Shown here: one piece after another, positions 38,062 through 46,649 of the stretch
Position numbering within the stretch: the stretch's first letter is position 1
Layout of the letters: each line of letters starts with the position of its first letter
From: Minicystis rosea
GTDB lineage: Bacteria > Myxococcota_A > Polyangia > Polyangiales > Polyangiaceae
Direction: 5' to 3'
Assembly (NCBI GenBank): GCA_001931535.1
Contig: CP016211.1
Span: 5,315,573 to 5,379,572 of the forward strand
DNA: 64,000 bases
Program-made: the position numbers and the translations under genes
Notes under the pieces: generated by a model
Told to the model about the DNA's origin: nothing
The model's database searches: none
Seen by the model: the letters and a program-made list of their open reading frames with translations, nothing else

Positions 38062-39027
38062 TCACTTCGGGCAGCCGAGGCGCTGGGTGCCGAGGGCGAC
38101 GTCGTCGATCCAGAGGACGCGGGCGTCGTCGGCTTGATAGGACTCGAAGCCGAGGTCGATGCGCTCGAAATTGGGGGCCTGCCAGACGAAGTCGGCGGCT
38201 TGGCTGACGCAGCCTTGGCCTTTGCCGGTCATGGCGAGATCGGGAATCTCTTGGCCGTTCAGCCAGAAACGCATGGTGTTGTTGGGGCCGTCGAACAACC
38301 ATTCTGCGCAGGACCAGGCGCCGACGGGGACGACCTTTTGATCGGCGTGCAGCCAGCAATCGCTGGAGGGGCCGACGGGCGGGTCCTGGTAGGCGTCGGG
38401 CGTCTCGTAGTTCGCCATCATCTGGCTGCCGACGAAAGTGTCGTTGGCGTCGGTGACGGGGTGCTGGCCGCCGTAACGATAGGCGGCGTGGTACCCCTGC
38501 CCGACCACGGGGCCGGTTCCATCGATGATGGTCCAGTGAACGGTGCCAGTGGGCGCCGACTCCAGATAGAACATCATCCGCCCGTAGATGACGTTGCCAT
38601 CGACGGGGAGAAGGGCGGGGTCGTAGAGCGATATCATGGCCGAGCGATAGCCCGTGGCCGCGTCGGCGCTGATTTTGACGGCGTTCTTGCCGCTCTTCGC
38701 GCGGCCCGTGTCGACGGCGACCGTACCGCCGCTTTGGTTGTTCTCCCACATGCCGCCGGGCGGAGCGCCGGTGGCGTGGGCTTCGAAATCGTCGCAGAAG
38801 AAGGTGTTGGCGCAGGGGTCGGCGCTGCCGCCGCTCCCGCCCATTCCCCCGTTCGCGCCCTGTCCGTTCGTGGATGAAGAAGCGCTCGTGTCACCGCCGT
38901 GCCCGCCGCTCCCGGTGGTGAGGGCGCCATAGCTGCTCATGCGCGGGACGTCGTCTTTGCCGCTGTAGCAAGCGCCGATGAGGCCGAGGACGGCGACGCC
39001 GAGGGTGAGGGCGCGAGATGACGTCAT
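38062..39027 (-). CDS. Lipoprotein with concanavalin-like (polysaccharide lyase-type) domain
   Basis: A 321-residue lipoprotein (lipobox LIGAC), with a Gly/Ser linker to about residue 68. The mature domain has a jelly-roll look: CDDFEAHATGAPPGGMWEN, GKNAVKISAD, VIYGRMMFYLESAPTGTVHW, CAEWLFDGPNNTMRFWLNGQ and LWIDDVALG. This matches polysaccharide-lyase or laminin G-like carbohydrate-binding folds. Six or more cysteines are likely paired. Its ATG overlaps the upstream cytochrome-like gene stop (ATGA). Substrate binding rather than catalysis seems likely, as I see no clear active site. Confidence 0.78.
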   Translation of the reverse strand: MTSSRALTLGVAVLGLIGACYSGKDDVPRMSSYGALTTGSGGHGGDTSASSSTNGQGANGGMGGSGGSADPCANTFFCDDFEAHATGAPPGGMWENNQSGGTVAVDTGRAKSGKNAVKISADAATGYRSAMISLYDPALLPVDGNVIYGRMMFYLESAPTGTVHWTIIDGTGPVVGQGYHAAYRYGGQHPVTDANDTFVGSQMMANYETPDAYQDPPVGPSSDCWLHADQKVVPVGAWSCAEWLFDGPNNTMRFWLNGQEIPDLAMTGKGQGCVSQAADFVWQAPNFERIDLGFESYQADDARVLWIDDVALGTQRLGCPK

Positions 39028-39446
39028 GGAGAACCGCCTTTCGCCGAGGTCTCGATCCAAGAGAGGATGCAGCTCACTTCCGTGTCGTCGAAGGGGGTGC
39101 CGCCGAGGGGCATGCGACTGCCGAAGGGCGGTAGATCGGTGACCTTGGTGTAGAGGACGCTCTTCTCGGGAGCGTCGAAATCGAGGAGGAGGCCGCCGTT
39201 CGTGGCCTCTTTGCCGGCGAGGCGACCGGCGATGTCGGAGGACGCGAGATCGAGGCCGGAGGACGGGTTCGACGCGCCATGACAGTTGGCCGTGCCACAA
39301 GCGGTGTTGAGCAGCGTGGGGACATCGGGGCAAGTGCCGAATTGCTCGGCGAAGCGCTCCGGATTCTCGAGGCTGCCCGGGCAACCGGCGAGCGCGACGG
39401 CGAAGAAGGAGAGTGCGAAGAGAGGGCGCTTCAGCATCGGAGCCAT
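39024..39446 (-). CDS. Small c-type cytochrome-like lipoprotein with CX4CH motif
   Basis: A 140-residue lipoprotein (lipobox ALAGC). The mature part has the heme-binding-like motif ACGTANCHG (C-x4-C-H instead of the usual C-x2-C-H), and later GSRMPLGG that could supply a distal methionine, the normal layout of a cytochrome c domain. Similar domains are common in envelope proteins of myxobacteria. It starts with a TGATG overlap after the upstream gene and overlaps the next gene by four bases. Whether heme is bound cannot be judged from sequence. Confidence 0.72.
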   Translation of the reverse strand: MAPMLKRPLFALSFFAVALAGCPGSLENPERFAEQFGTCPDVPTLLNTACGTANCHGASNPSSGLDLASSDIAGRLAGKEATNGGLLLDFDAPEKSVLYTKVTDLPPFGSRMPLGGTPFDDTEVSCILSWIETSAKGGSP

Positions 39447-40831
39447 CAGAGGAGGAGGGTGGCGAGGAGCTGGGCGCGGACGAGGTGATCGAGCGCGCCG
39501 CCGGCTACGTAGAGATCGCCGACCTCGGGGTGATACGAATAGAAGGCGCGCGTGTAGACGGCGGTGGCGCGCATTTCGAAGATGGGGACGATGGGCACGG
39601 CGAGGCCGCCCCCGAGCTCCAAGGCGGCGAAGGAGGTTTGGCGAAAACGATCGGCGAGGGCGCCGCCTTGGATGGCGGGCAGATAGGCAATTTGCGCGAG
39701 AATGGCAATGGGGCCGGCGCGGAGCCGGCCGTCCGCGCCGACACGCCAGAAGAGATAATCGACGTCCGGGAGCCAGGAAACCAGGCTCTTGTCGCCGTCG
39801 AAGGCAAAGCGCTCTTTGACGACACCGCCGTGAACGCCGAGCACGAAACGGGCTTCTTCACCGAAGGCTTGGCGGAGGCGCAAACCACCTTCGGCGCGCC
39901 ACCACGTGGTGGAGACGGAGGTGCCATTCGTGGTCTCCGAGCTGACGCCGAGCGCGTGCTGGAAACCGCCATAAACACCGAGGCCGCGCAGGACGGGGAC
40001 GTCGAGGCGCGCGAAGGGGTAGACCTCGGCGGAGAGCACGAGGTTCGGCGAGGCGGGGAGATCGTAGGTACGGAGCGCGGGGCTCAGGCCATCGTGATAA
40101 CGAACGATGCGGGCGCCGGAGCCTCCGCCGGCCGCGAAGACGAGGATGGATCGATCGATTCCACCCAGCGTGCTGCGAGCGGGCTTGTCGGGGCCGATGC
40201 TGATGGTGGGGGCGCCTTCGGGGACAGGCGCGGCGCGCATGGGCGCGGGAGCGATCGGTGCAGCGGGCTCGGCCGCGGATGCGATGCGCGCGAGCGCGGG
40301 TGCGAGGGCGGGAATCAGCTCGGCGCCTTCATCGGAGAGGGGGACTTCGACGGTGGTGTCGAGGGCCGGTGTGGAAGAGCCCGATACGACGAGGAGCAGA
40401 GAGACGACGCGGGTGCTTTTCTTGGGCGAGACGCGGACGAAGAGCACGGCGCGCGCGCCGGATGGGCCCGCGACGGATTGGGCCTTGTCGACGAGCGCGG
40501 CGCGCGCAGAGGCGTTGCCCATCGCGACCGCAGGAGCGGTTCGCTGACCGGAGGCGGTGAGGGCTTTGCGAAATGCGGTGTCGTCGCCGACGCGCCACGG
40601 CGCAGGGAGCTTTGCTCCGAGGCCGGCGATGGCCTGACGCGAGACGGGTGCATCGGCGACGACGACGAGGGTCGCCGGTGCGGTCGAAGCGCTTGCCGGC
40701 GGACCGGCATGGGCGCGTGATGCGGGCAGCGCGGCGACGAGAGCGGCCGCGAGCGCGAGCCGGCGAATCACGGCCGAGAGCCGGCCGAGCGCGGGGGATG
40801 ACGACGGCTCCTGGCCCGACGAACGAGGCAT
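39446..40831 (-). CDS. Envelope protein with probable outer-membrane beta-barrel C-terminus
   Basis: A 461-residue exported protein. A signal segment (RLALAAALVAALPASRAHA) is followed by an N-terminal domain up to about residue 190 (LVVVADAPVSRQAIAGLGAK, RAVLFVRVSPKKSTRVVSLL) and a C-terminal ~250 residues with alternating amphipathic strands (PNLVLSAEVYPFARLDVPVL, GLRLRQAFGEEARFVLGVHG, IFEMRATAVYTRAFYSYHP), as in outer-membrane barrels. The start is uncertain: ATG 40831 is very close to its GGAGGAG, and a GTG further down also fits the signal peptide. First gene of a three-gene overlapping operon with the cytochrome-like and jelly-roll lipoproteins. Confidence 0.75.
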   Translation of the reverse strand: MPRSSGQEPSSSPALGRLSAVIRRLALAAALVAALPASRAHAGPPASASTAPATLVVVADAPVSRQAIAGLGAKLPAPWRVGDDTAFRKALTASGQRTAPAVAMGNASARAALVDKAQSVAGPSGARAVLFVRVSPKKSTRVVSLLLVVSGSSTPALDTTVEVPLSDEGAELIPALAPALARIASAAEPAAPIAPAPMRAAPVPEGAPTISIGPDKPARSTLGGIDRSILVFAAGGGSGARIVRYHDGLSPALRTYDLPASPNLVLSAEVYPFARLDVPVLRGLGVYGGFQHALGVSSETTNGTSVSTTWWRAEGGLRLRQAFGEEARFVLGVHGGVVKERFAFDGDKSLVSWLPDVDYLFWRVGADGRLRAGPIAILAQIAYLPAIQGGALADRFRQTSFAALELGGGLAVPIVPIFEMRATAVYTRAFYSYHPEVGDLYVAGGALDHLVRAQLLATLLL

Positions 40832-41011
40832 CTCCTCCAGCAACTAGCAGGATGCGGGCGAGCGCCACAAGCACGCTCTCGCGACGGAGCGACGCGCACG
40901 AGCAGCCAAGGTGACAATTGCCGCTCGGTACGGATCACGGGCGCAAAAGCACGAGAAACAAGGGTATCCCCGGATTGAGACGGTGGATGAAAATCGCCGA
41001 TTGGATGCTCG

Positions 41012-44000
41012 TCAATCGAGCGAGGCGCGCGCGCGGGCGAGGGTGCGGGCGTTCTCGGGGACGCGATCGAGGAAGGTTTGCCGGAGGGTGGGATCGAGGA
41101 TCTTGGCGGCGCGCGCGAAGAGCAGATCGCGCGCTTCGACGAGGGCCGAGCGCGCGGCCTGCGCGTCGCCCGCGGCCGCGAGGGATTCGGCATAGACGAG
41201 GCGGATGAGGGACTCGCCCTCTTCGATGCCGTCGAGCGAGGTGAGGATCGACATGGCGCGCTCGGCTTCGGCGAGGGCTTCGACGGGGCGCTCCTCGGCG
41301 AGGTGGAGGTCGGCGAGGATGGCGCGCGCGTAGGCGCGAAATGCAGGTGTGCTGTCGGCGCCGTCGGCGACGGCGAGGGCTTCGCGCGCGGCAGCGGAGC
41401 GCTCTTCCGCGTGCGTGAGGATCAGGGCGAGGTAGGTGCGGGCGATGGCTTCGCGCGGACGATCGGCCTGCGCCTGGAAGAGGGCGAGGACATCGCTCGC
41501 GACGGCGCGGGCCTCGGCGATGCGGCCTTGTCCGAGGAGCGCGGGGCCGAGGTTGAGATCGGCATAGGCGCGCGCGCTGCCGAGGCCCATGCGATCGGCG
41601 CCGGCGCGTGCTTCGTGGAGGATGCGCTCGGCCTCTTCGTAGGCGCCGAGCTCGAGGTAGCCATGACCGGCGTTGAGGGCTTGGATGCAGTCGCTGCGGA
41701 GGTCGCCGGCGCGCGCGAGGCAGCGACGCGAGCGCTGCACGAGCGCGAGGAAGCCGGTGACGTCGCCGGCGGCGAGGACGCGGAGCGAGCGGGCCCAATG
41801 CACTTGGCCGGCGACGGCGGGATCGTCGTGGGCGCGCGCGGCGATCTCCTCGGCGCGCGCGAGCAGAACCTCGGCGAGCGCTTGGCGGCCGGCGGAGAGC
41901 TGCAACGTCATGGCGGCGCGCGCGAGCGCGATGGCGTGCGAGGCATCGGCCTCGCGATCCGGAAGCCATTCGAGGGCGTCGCGATCGAGGGCGAGGAGGG
42001 CTTCGGCGGTGGCGATGACGCGATCGAGATCACCGAGCTTGCCGGAGAGGTGGACGACCTCGGCGGCGGCCTCGCACCACGATGCGCCGCCGCTCGGGAG
42101 CAGGCGCATTGCTTCGACGGCGCGTTGCTCGGCGTCGCGGTTGTTGCCGAGCCAGCGGCTGGCCTTGGCCTGCACGAGACGCAGCGCGCCCGCGAGCGGG
42201 CTCTCCGCATCACCGGCGCAGCGCAGGCCGCGCGCGGCGCGGAGGAGCGCGGCGTCGAGATCGTTGCCCTCGAAGGCTTGCTCGGCGGCGCGACGATAGA
42301 AGGCCGCGGCGCGCGCGGGCTCCCCTCCCCGCTCGAAATGCTCGGCGAGCACCATGGCGTCGCGCTCGCCGGACTCTTCCAACCACTCGCCCGCGAGGAG
42401 ATGACCGACGGCGCGATCGGCGTCGGTGAGCATTCCATAAGCGGCCTCGCGGAGGAGCGCGTGGCGGAAGCGAAAGGCGTCGCCGCCTGCGGATCGGCCA
42501 TCGTCGCCGGAGGTGATCACCTCGCGCTCGGCAAGTGCGGCGAGGCCCAGGCGCGCCGAAGCTCCGCCGAGCAAGGCAGCGACGCCGCCGGCGCGGAAGG
42601 CCTGGCCGAAAACGCTCGCGGCGCGGAGGATGCGGCGCTCGTCGGGATCGAGCGCTTCGAGGCGAGCCTGCGCCATGGCGAGGACCGACTCGGGCAAGGT
42701 CGCGCCGCGACCCGCAGCGACGGCGCGGATCAGCTCTTCGAGGTAGAGAGCGTTGCCGTCGGCGCGCTCGACGATGTGATCGACGACCTCGTCGGTGACG
42801 CTGCGACCGAGGACGTCGCGCGCGAGCTGCGCGGCCGCGCGGCGCGGAAGGGCCGAGAGGTGCATCTCCTGCACGCCGCGGCCGGACCAGAGGCTCGGAA
42901 AGATCTCGTGCACCTCGGGGCGCCCCGAGGCGAGCACCATGAACGGGCGCGCTTCGAGGTGGCGCAGCGCCGCGTCGACGAGCTTCACGGTCGGGAGATC
43001 TCCCCAGTGTAGATCTTCGAGCACGAGGATCACGGGGCGCACGCTGCAGGCGGCGCGCACGAAGTCCTCGAAGGCGCGGCGCATTTGATCGCCGAGGAGC
43101 ACGGGATCGCGGCGCGCGGCCCGGAGCTGGACGCTGCCTTCATCGGGAAAGGGCGCGCCCACGAGCTCGCCGAGGAACTCGGTGATGCGCGTGATCTCCG
43201 AGGCGCCGGGGTCGCCGGGAGGATCCCGCGGGAGCGCGCGCAGCACCGGACGCGCGGCGCGCATGCAGGCGGCGACGCGATCGCCGAGGGCCGCGCGGCG
43301 GGCTTCGAGGGGCGCGCCGTCGGTGATGCCGAGGGCGCCGCGCAGCGCCGATCCGAGGAGGCCGAAGGCGGAGCCCGCGCTCATGGGATCACCGCGGCCG
43401 ATCCAGATCTCGGGAGCGTCCGCGCGACGGCGGAGGCGCGCGAGGAGCTCGATGCAGAGGCGCGATTTCCCGAGCCCAGCGGCCGCCGTGACGAGCACCG
43501 CGGCCGCCGCGACGTCGGTGATGCAGCGCTGGTAGGCGTCCTCGATCACGGCGAGCTCGCGATCGCGGCCGACGCAGGGTGTGGCGCGACCGAGGAGCGT
43601 GCGCCGGCCGTCGAGCGAGGCGCGCTCCGCGCGGAGCAGGCCGCCGGGATCGACATCGAAGGCCGGGCCGAGCAGGCCGAGGGTGGCATCGTCGACGCGC
43701 ACGCCGATGGCGGGCGCGTCCTTGCGCAGGCCCACGGCGCGGTCGACGAGATCACCGACCCAGCGATCGAGCGAAGGATCGGCGCGCCCCGAGACCACGA
43801 CGACGGGCACGTCCGGGAGGAGCGCGCGCAGCGAGAGCGCGCAACGCGCGGCGCGGGCCGCGAGATCGGTGGCCTCGCCGGTGCTGCCGAAGACGACGAG
43901 CGACGAGCGATCGGCGAGGATCTCGATCTGCCCGCCGTGCCGCTCGACCGTGGCGCGGAGGCGATCGTCGCTCACGGCCGGCGCGCGCGGAGAGGCGAGC

Positions 44001-44929
44001 TCGCGCAGCGGATCGCCGGTGAGCACGAGCCCCATCACGCGTCGCTCGGACGCGCCGATCTCGGCCCGCGGAGGGCGCGTGGAGAGCGGCATGTCGAGCA
44101 TCGCCAGGCGCGCGAGCACGGCAGCGCCATCCCGCGGGCGCGCCGCGGGATCCTTGGCGAGGAGGCGCGCCACGAAATCGTCGAGCGCGCTGGGCACGTC
44201 GGCGCGGAGCTCGCGGAGGCGCGGCGGATCTTCGACGACGATCTTGAGCAGCACCGAGAGATCGTCGTCGCCCGAGAACGGCCGCACGCCCGCGAGACAG
44301 CGATAGAGCACGCAGCCGAGCGCGAAGACGTCGGCGCGCGCGTCGATGCCCGGCGCGCCGCGCGCCTGCTCGGGCGCGAGGTACCCGATGGTGCCGAGCA
44401 CCGCGCCCGGCACGGTGAGCTCGCGCTCGCCGCGGCGCCTGCGCGCGAGGCCGAAGTCGACGAGCACCGCACGATCGAGCGCGCCGCCGAGGAGGAAAAT
44501 GTTGCTCGGCTTGAGATCGCGATGGATGAAGCCCCGCTCGTGCACGAACGCGAGGCCGTCGGCGAGCGCGGCCGCGATCTCGCGTGTTTCGTCGACGGTG
44601 AGCGGCCCGTGCGCGAGGCGCTCGGTGAGGGTCATGCCCTCGAGCCACTCCATCACCAGATAGTGGATGCCGGACGCGGTGGTGCCGTTGGCCACGTAGC
44701 GGACCACGCGCGGATGGGCCAGCGCCGAGAGCGCCTCGGCCTCGCGCTGGAAGCGAAGGGGCCGCTCGACCGCCGTCCCGTGCAGGATCTTGAGCGCGAC
44801 GGGGCCGCCGCTCAGCCGATCGCGTGCGCGATAGACATGCCCCATCCCGCCGGACGCGATCCGCCGCTCGATCTCGAAGCGCTCTTCGATGACGGTCCCC
44901 GGATCCACGTCCGCCCAGTATCGAGCCAT
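41012..44929 (-). CDS. Ser/Thr protein kinase with cyclase-like, AAA-type ATPase and TPR regions
   Basis: A 1305-residue cytoplasmic protein. The kinase domain spans about residues 14-275: IASGGMGHVYRA (glycine loop), VALKIL (lysine), HRDLKPSN (catalytic loop) and DFGLA. Residues about 300-440 (VMGLVLTGDP, LVVFGSTGEATDLAARAARC, LLGPAFDV) resemble a degenerate class III cyclase homology domain. An ATPase follows (CVGRDRELAVIEDAYQRC, TAAAGLGKSRL as Walker A, ILVLEDLHWGD as Walker B), then about 500 residues of TPR-like helices. This is a well-known myxobacterial signalling architecture; the input and targets are unknown. The kinase looks catalytically complete. Confidence 0.93.
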   Translation of the reverse strand: MARYWADVDPGTVIEERFEIERRIASGGMGHVYRARDRLSGGPVALKILHGTAVERPLRFQREAEALSALAHPRVVRYVANGTTASGIHYLVMEWLEGMTLTERLAHGPLTVDETREIAAALADGLAFVHERGFIHRDLKPSNIFLLGGALDRAVLVDFGLARRRRGERELTVPGAVLGTIGYLAPEQARGAPGIDARADVFALGCVLYRCLAGVRPFSGDDDLSVLLKIVVEDPPRLRELRADVPSALDDFVARLLAKDPAARPRDGAAVLARLAMLDMPLSTRPPRAEIGASERRVMGLVLTGDPLRELASPRAPAVSDDRLRATVERHGGQIEILADRSSLVVFGSTGEATDLAARAARCALSLRALLPDVPVVVVSGRADPSLDRWVGDLVDRAVGLRKDAPAIGVRVDDATLGLLGPAFDVDPGGLLRAERASLDGRRTLLGRATPCVGRDRELAVIEDAYQRCITDVAAAAVLVTAAAGLGKSRLCIELLARLRRRADAPEIWIGRGDPMSAGSAFGLLGSALRGALGITDGAPLEARRAALGDRVAACMRAARPVLRALPRDPPGDPGASEITRITEFLGELVGAPFPDEGSVQLRAARRDPVLLGDQMRRAFEDFVRAACSVRPVILVLEDLHWGDLPTVKLVDAALRHLEARPFMVLASGRPEVHEIFPSLWSGRGVQEMHLSALPRRAAAQLARDVLGRSVTDEVVDHIVERADGNALYLEELIRAVAAGRGATLPESVLAMAQARLEALDPDERRILRAASVFGQAFRAGGVAALLGGASARLGLAALAEREVITSGDDGRSAGGDAFRFRHALLREAAYGMLTDADRAVGHLLAGEWLEESGERDAMVLAEHFERGGEPARAAAFYRRAAEQAFEGNDLDAALLRAARGLRCAGDAESPLAGALRLVQAKASRWLGNNRDAEQRAVEAMRLLPSGGASWCEAAAEVVHLSGKLGDLDRVIATAEALLALDRDALEWLPDREADASHAIALARAAMTLQLSAGRQALAEVLLARAEEIAARAHDDPAVAGQVHWARSLRVLAAGDVTGFLALVQRSRRCLARAGDLRSDCIQALNAGHGYLELGAYEEAERILHEARAGADRMGLGSARAYADLNLGPALLGQGRIAEARAVASDVLALFQAQADRPREAIARTYLALILTHAEERSAAAREALAVADGADSTPAFRAYARAILADLHLAEERPVEALAEAERAMSILTSLDGIEEGESLIRLVYAESLAAAGDAQAARSALVEARDLLFARAAKILDPTLRQTFLDRVPENARTLARARASLD

Positions 44930-45167
44930 CCGCAGCCGCGGTCGAGACGGGGCGCGCGCGCCGCGCCGCGGCGACAGGTGCACCACGGCGCGTCGAAAGC
45001 GGCCGCCGCACGGCAGGCCATGTGGACCGGTATGTTTCGGGTGGAACGAGGGATTGCCGAAGCGCGACGCGGGAAGCTCATGGCCTCATGTCAGACAGGC
45101 ACTCTCCACGAAAGCCGAGGAGCCGATCACGAGATTCATTGTTTCGTCATCGGCTGACCAACAGAGT

Positions 45168-45728
45168 TTAGGGCTTGGCGCGCTCGTTGATGGGTTGCTT
45201 GTTGTCGGCGCGGAGGCCGCGGATGTCGATGTATTGAATCGACAGGGGGCCGGAGAGCTGCACGTGGATGCGCTGGAGCTGCGCGGCGGTGCCGGCGATG
45301 TACGTCATGGGATCGGCGACGCACTTCTCGCCTTCCTTGCGGATGTAGATGCCAATCGATCGATCCGAGGTGGCGCGGAGGCGCATCATGACCTTGCTGC
45401 CGGTGGCCGCTCGCTGCTCGACCTTCTGGTCTTTGATGCCGTAGCCGGTGCGGTCGAGGAAGTTGAGATCTTCCGTGACCTCCGGGCCCTTCTCGTATTG
45501 ACGCCAATAGGCGTAGACGGGCTCGTCGCCGATGGGCACGCAATCCTTGTCGAGGCGAATGCCATATTGCACCTCGTTGCGATCGAGGTTCTTGCCAATG
45601 ACGAACATGGTGCGAATGTCGTGCGGGCCGAATCGGCCCTCCGCGTGCGCCGTCGGCGCCAAAGCCGCGAAACCGACCACCACCCCGAACGCCGCCTGAG
45701 CCAGCCTGCGAGTCGTCTTGCCGTGCAT
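45168..45728 (-). CDS. DUF4833 domain exported protein
   Basis: A 186-residue exported protein with signal peptide (ending AALAPTAHA). The mature part matches the DUF4833 pattern: FVIGKNLDRNEVQYGIRLD, EPVYAYWRQYEKGPEVTEDL and FLDRTGYGIKDQ. The domain is of unknown function and occurs in exported proteins of many Gram-negative bacteria. It lies on the same strand as the kinase gene and divergent from the DsbA-family gene; no operon partner is evident. A 19-base direct repeat lies about 105 bases upstream. Confidence 0.88.
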   Translation of the reverse strand: MHGKTTRRLAQAAFGVVVGFAALAPTAHAEGRFGPHDIRTMFVIGKNLDRNEVQYGIRLDKDCVPIGDEPVYAYWRQYEKGPEVTEDLNFLDRTGYGIKDQKVEQRAATGSKVMMRLRATSDRSIGIYIRKEGEKCVADPMTYIAGTAAQLQRIHVQLSGPLSIQYIDIRGLRADNKQPINERAKP

Positions 45729-45833
45729 GGCGCAGAAGGTAGCGGCGGGCTCCGCGCTTTCACCAGGTTCGCTCGTCGAAATTGTGCTCGAAGCGTGCGA
45801 AAAGGGGTTCGCGGTGCTGGGGGTGCGCCTCGC

Positions 45834-45877
45834 CATGAAGGGTTGGTCACATCCTCCCCATGAATGATTGGTCACAT
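45834..45877. repeat. Pair of 19-base direct repeats
   Basis: Two copies with 17 of 19 bases equal: CATGAAGGGTTGGTCACAT (45834-45852) and CATGAATGATTGGTCACAT (45859-45877), with a period of 25 bases. They lie between the divergent DUF4833 and DsbA-family genes and could be a regulator site or a relic of an element end. Confidence 0.6.
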
Positions 45878-45958
45878 GGCGGTGACCGAAGCGAGGCGCG
45901 AATGCCGGCGGCGGCGATGGCTTGACGTCGGCGGCGTCCTCCTCCACTGACGGAGACC

Positions 45959-46594
45959 ATGCCTGCGCTCTCGATCGACATCGTCTCCGACGTGGTGTGC
46001 CCTTGGTGCCTCATCGGCGTGCGCCGCATGGAGCAGGCGCTCGAAGCCTTCCCCGAGGTCGAGGCGAACATCACGTTCCACCCGTTCCTGCTCGATCCAT
46101 CCACGCCCGACGCGGGTGTGGATCTGCGGGAGCGGCTGCGGAAGAAGTATGGCGTGGCCCCGGAGTCGATGTTCGGGCGCGTGGAGGCGGCGGCGCGGGA
46201 GAGCGGGATTCCGCTGGATTTCAGCCGCGTCACCCGCAGTGTGGCCACGGTGCGCGCGCACACGTTGCTGCGCCATGCGCTGGCGAAGGGCACGCAGCGG
46301 GCGCTGAAGAAGGCGCTGCTCGATGCTTATTTCCTCGAAGGTCGCGACGTCGGTGACGTGGACACGCTCGCCGAGCTGGCCACGGGGTACGGGTTCTCGT
46401 CCGACGAGGCGCGGGCGCTGATGCGTGATGAGGCCGAGCTCCGCGAGACGCGCGAGGACGCCGCGCGCGCCTCGGAGGACGGCGTGACCGGCGTGCCGTT
46501 CTTCATCCTCGGCGGGCGGCTCGCGTTCGCGGGCGCGCAGTCGGTCGAGACGATGAAGCAGGCCATCCAGCAGGCGCTCGGCGAGCGCGGCTGA
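45959..46594 (+). CDS. DsbA family oxidoreductase (FrnE-like)
   Basis: A 211-residue thioredoxin-fold protein of the FrnE/2-hydroxychromene-2-carboxylate isomerase branch. The redox motif CPWC is at residues 14-17 (DVVCPWCLIG), and the cis-proline region is VTGVPFFILGGRLAFAGAQS. It has no signal peptide, so it acts in the cytoplasm. Members of this branch are thiol-disulphide oxidoreductases. A very GC-rich hairpin begins right after the stop. Confidence 0.93.
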   Translation: MPALSIDIVSDVVCPWCLIGVRRMEQALEAFPEVEANITFHPFLLDPSTPDAGVDLRERLRKKYGVAPESMFGRVEAAARESGIPLDFSRVTRSVATVRAHTLLRHALAKGTQRALKKALLDAYFLEGRDVGDVDTLAELATGYGFSSDEARALMRDEAELRETREDAARASEDGVTGVPFFILGGRLAFAGAQSVETMKQAIQQALGERG

Positions 46595-46618
46595 GGGCCG
46601 CGCTCCGCGCCGCGGCCC
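46595..46618 (+). terminator. GC-rich hairpin after DsbA-family gene
   Basis: A perfect 8-base-pair stem (GGGCCGCG / CGCGGCCC) with an 8-base loop, beginning at the base after the TGA. It lies 31 bases before the next kinase start and could end the transcript or influence kinase translation. Confidence 0.55.
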
Positions 46619-46649
46619 AGTGTATCCTGCGCCGCCAGGAACCGGCCGC

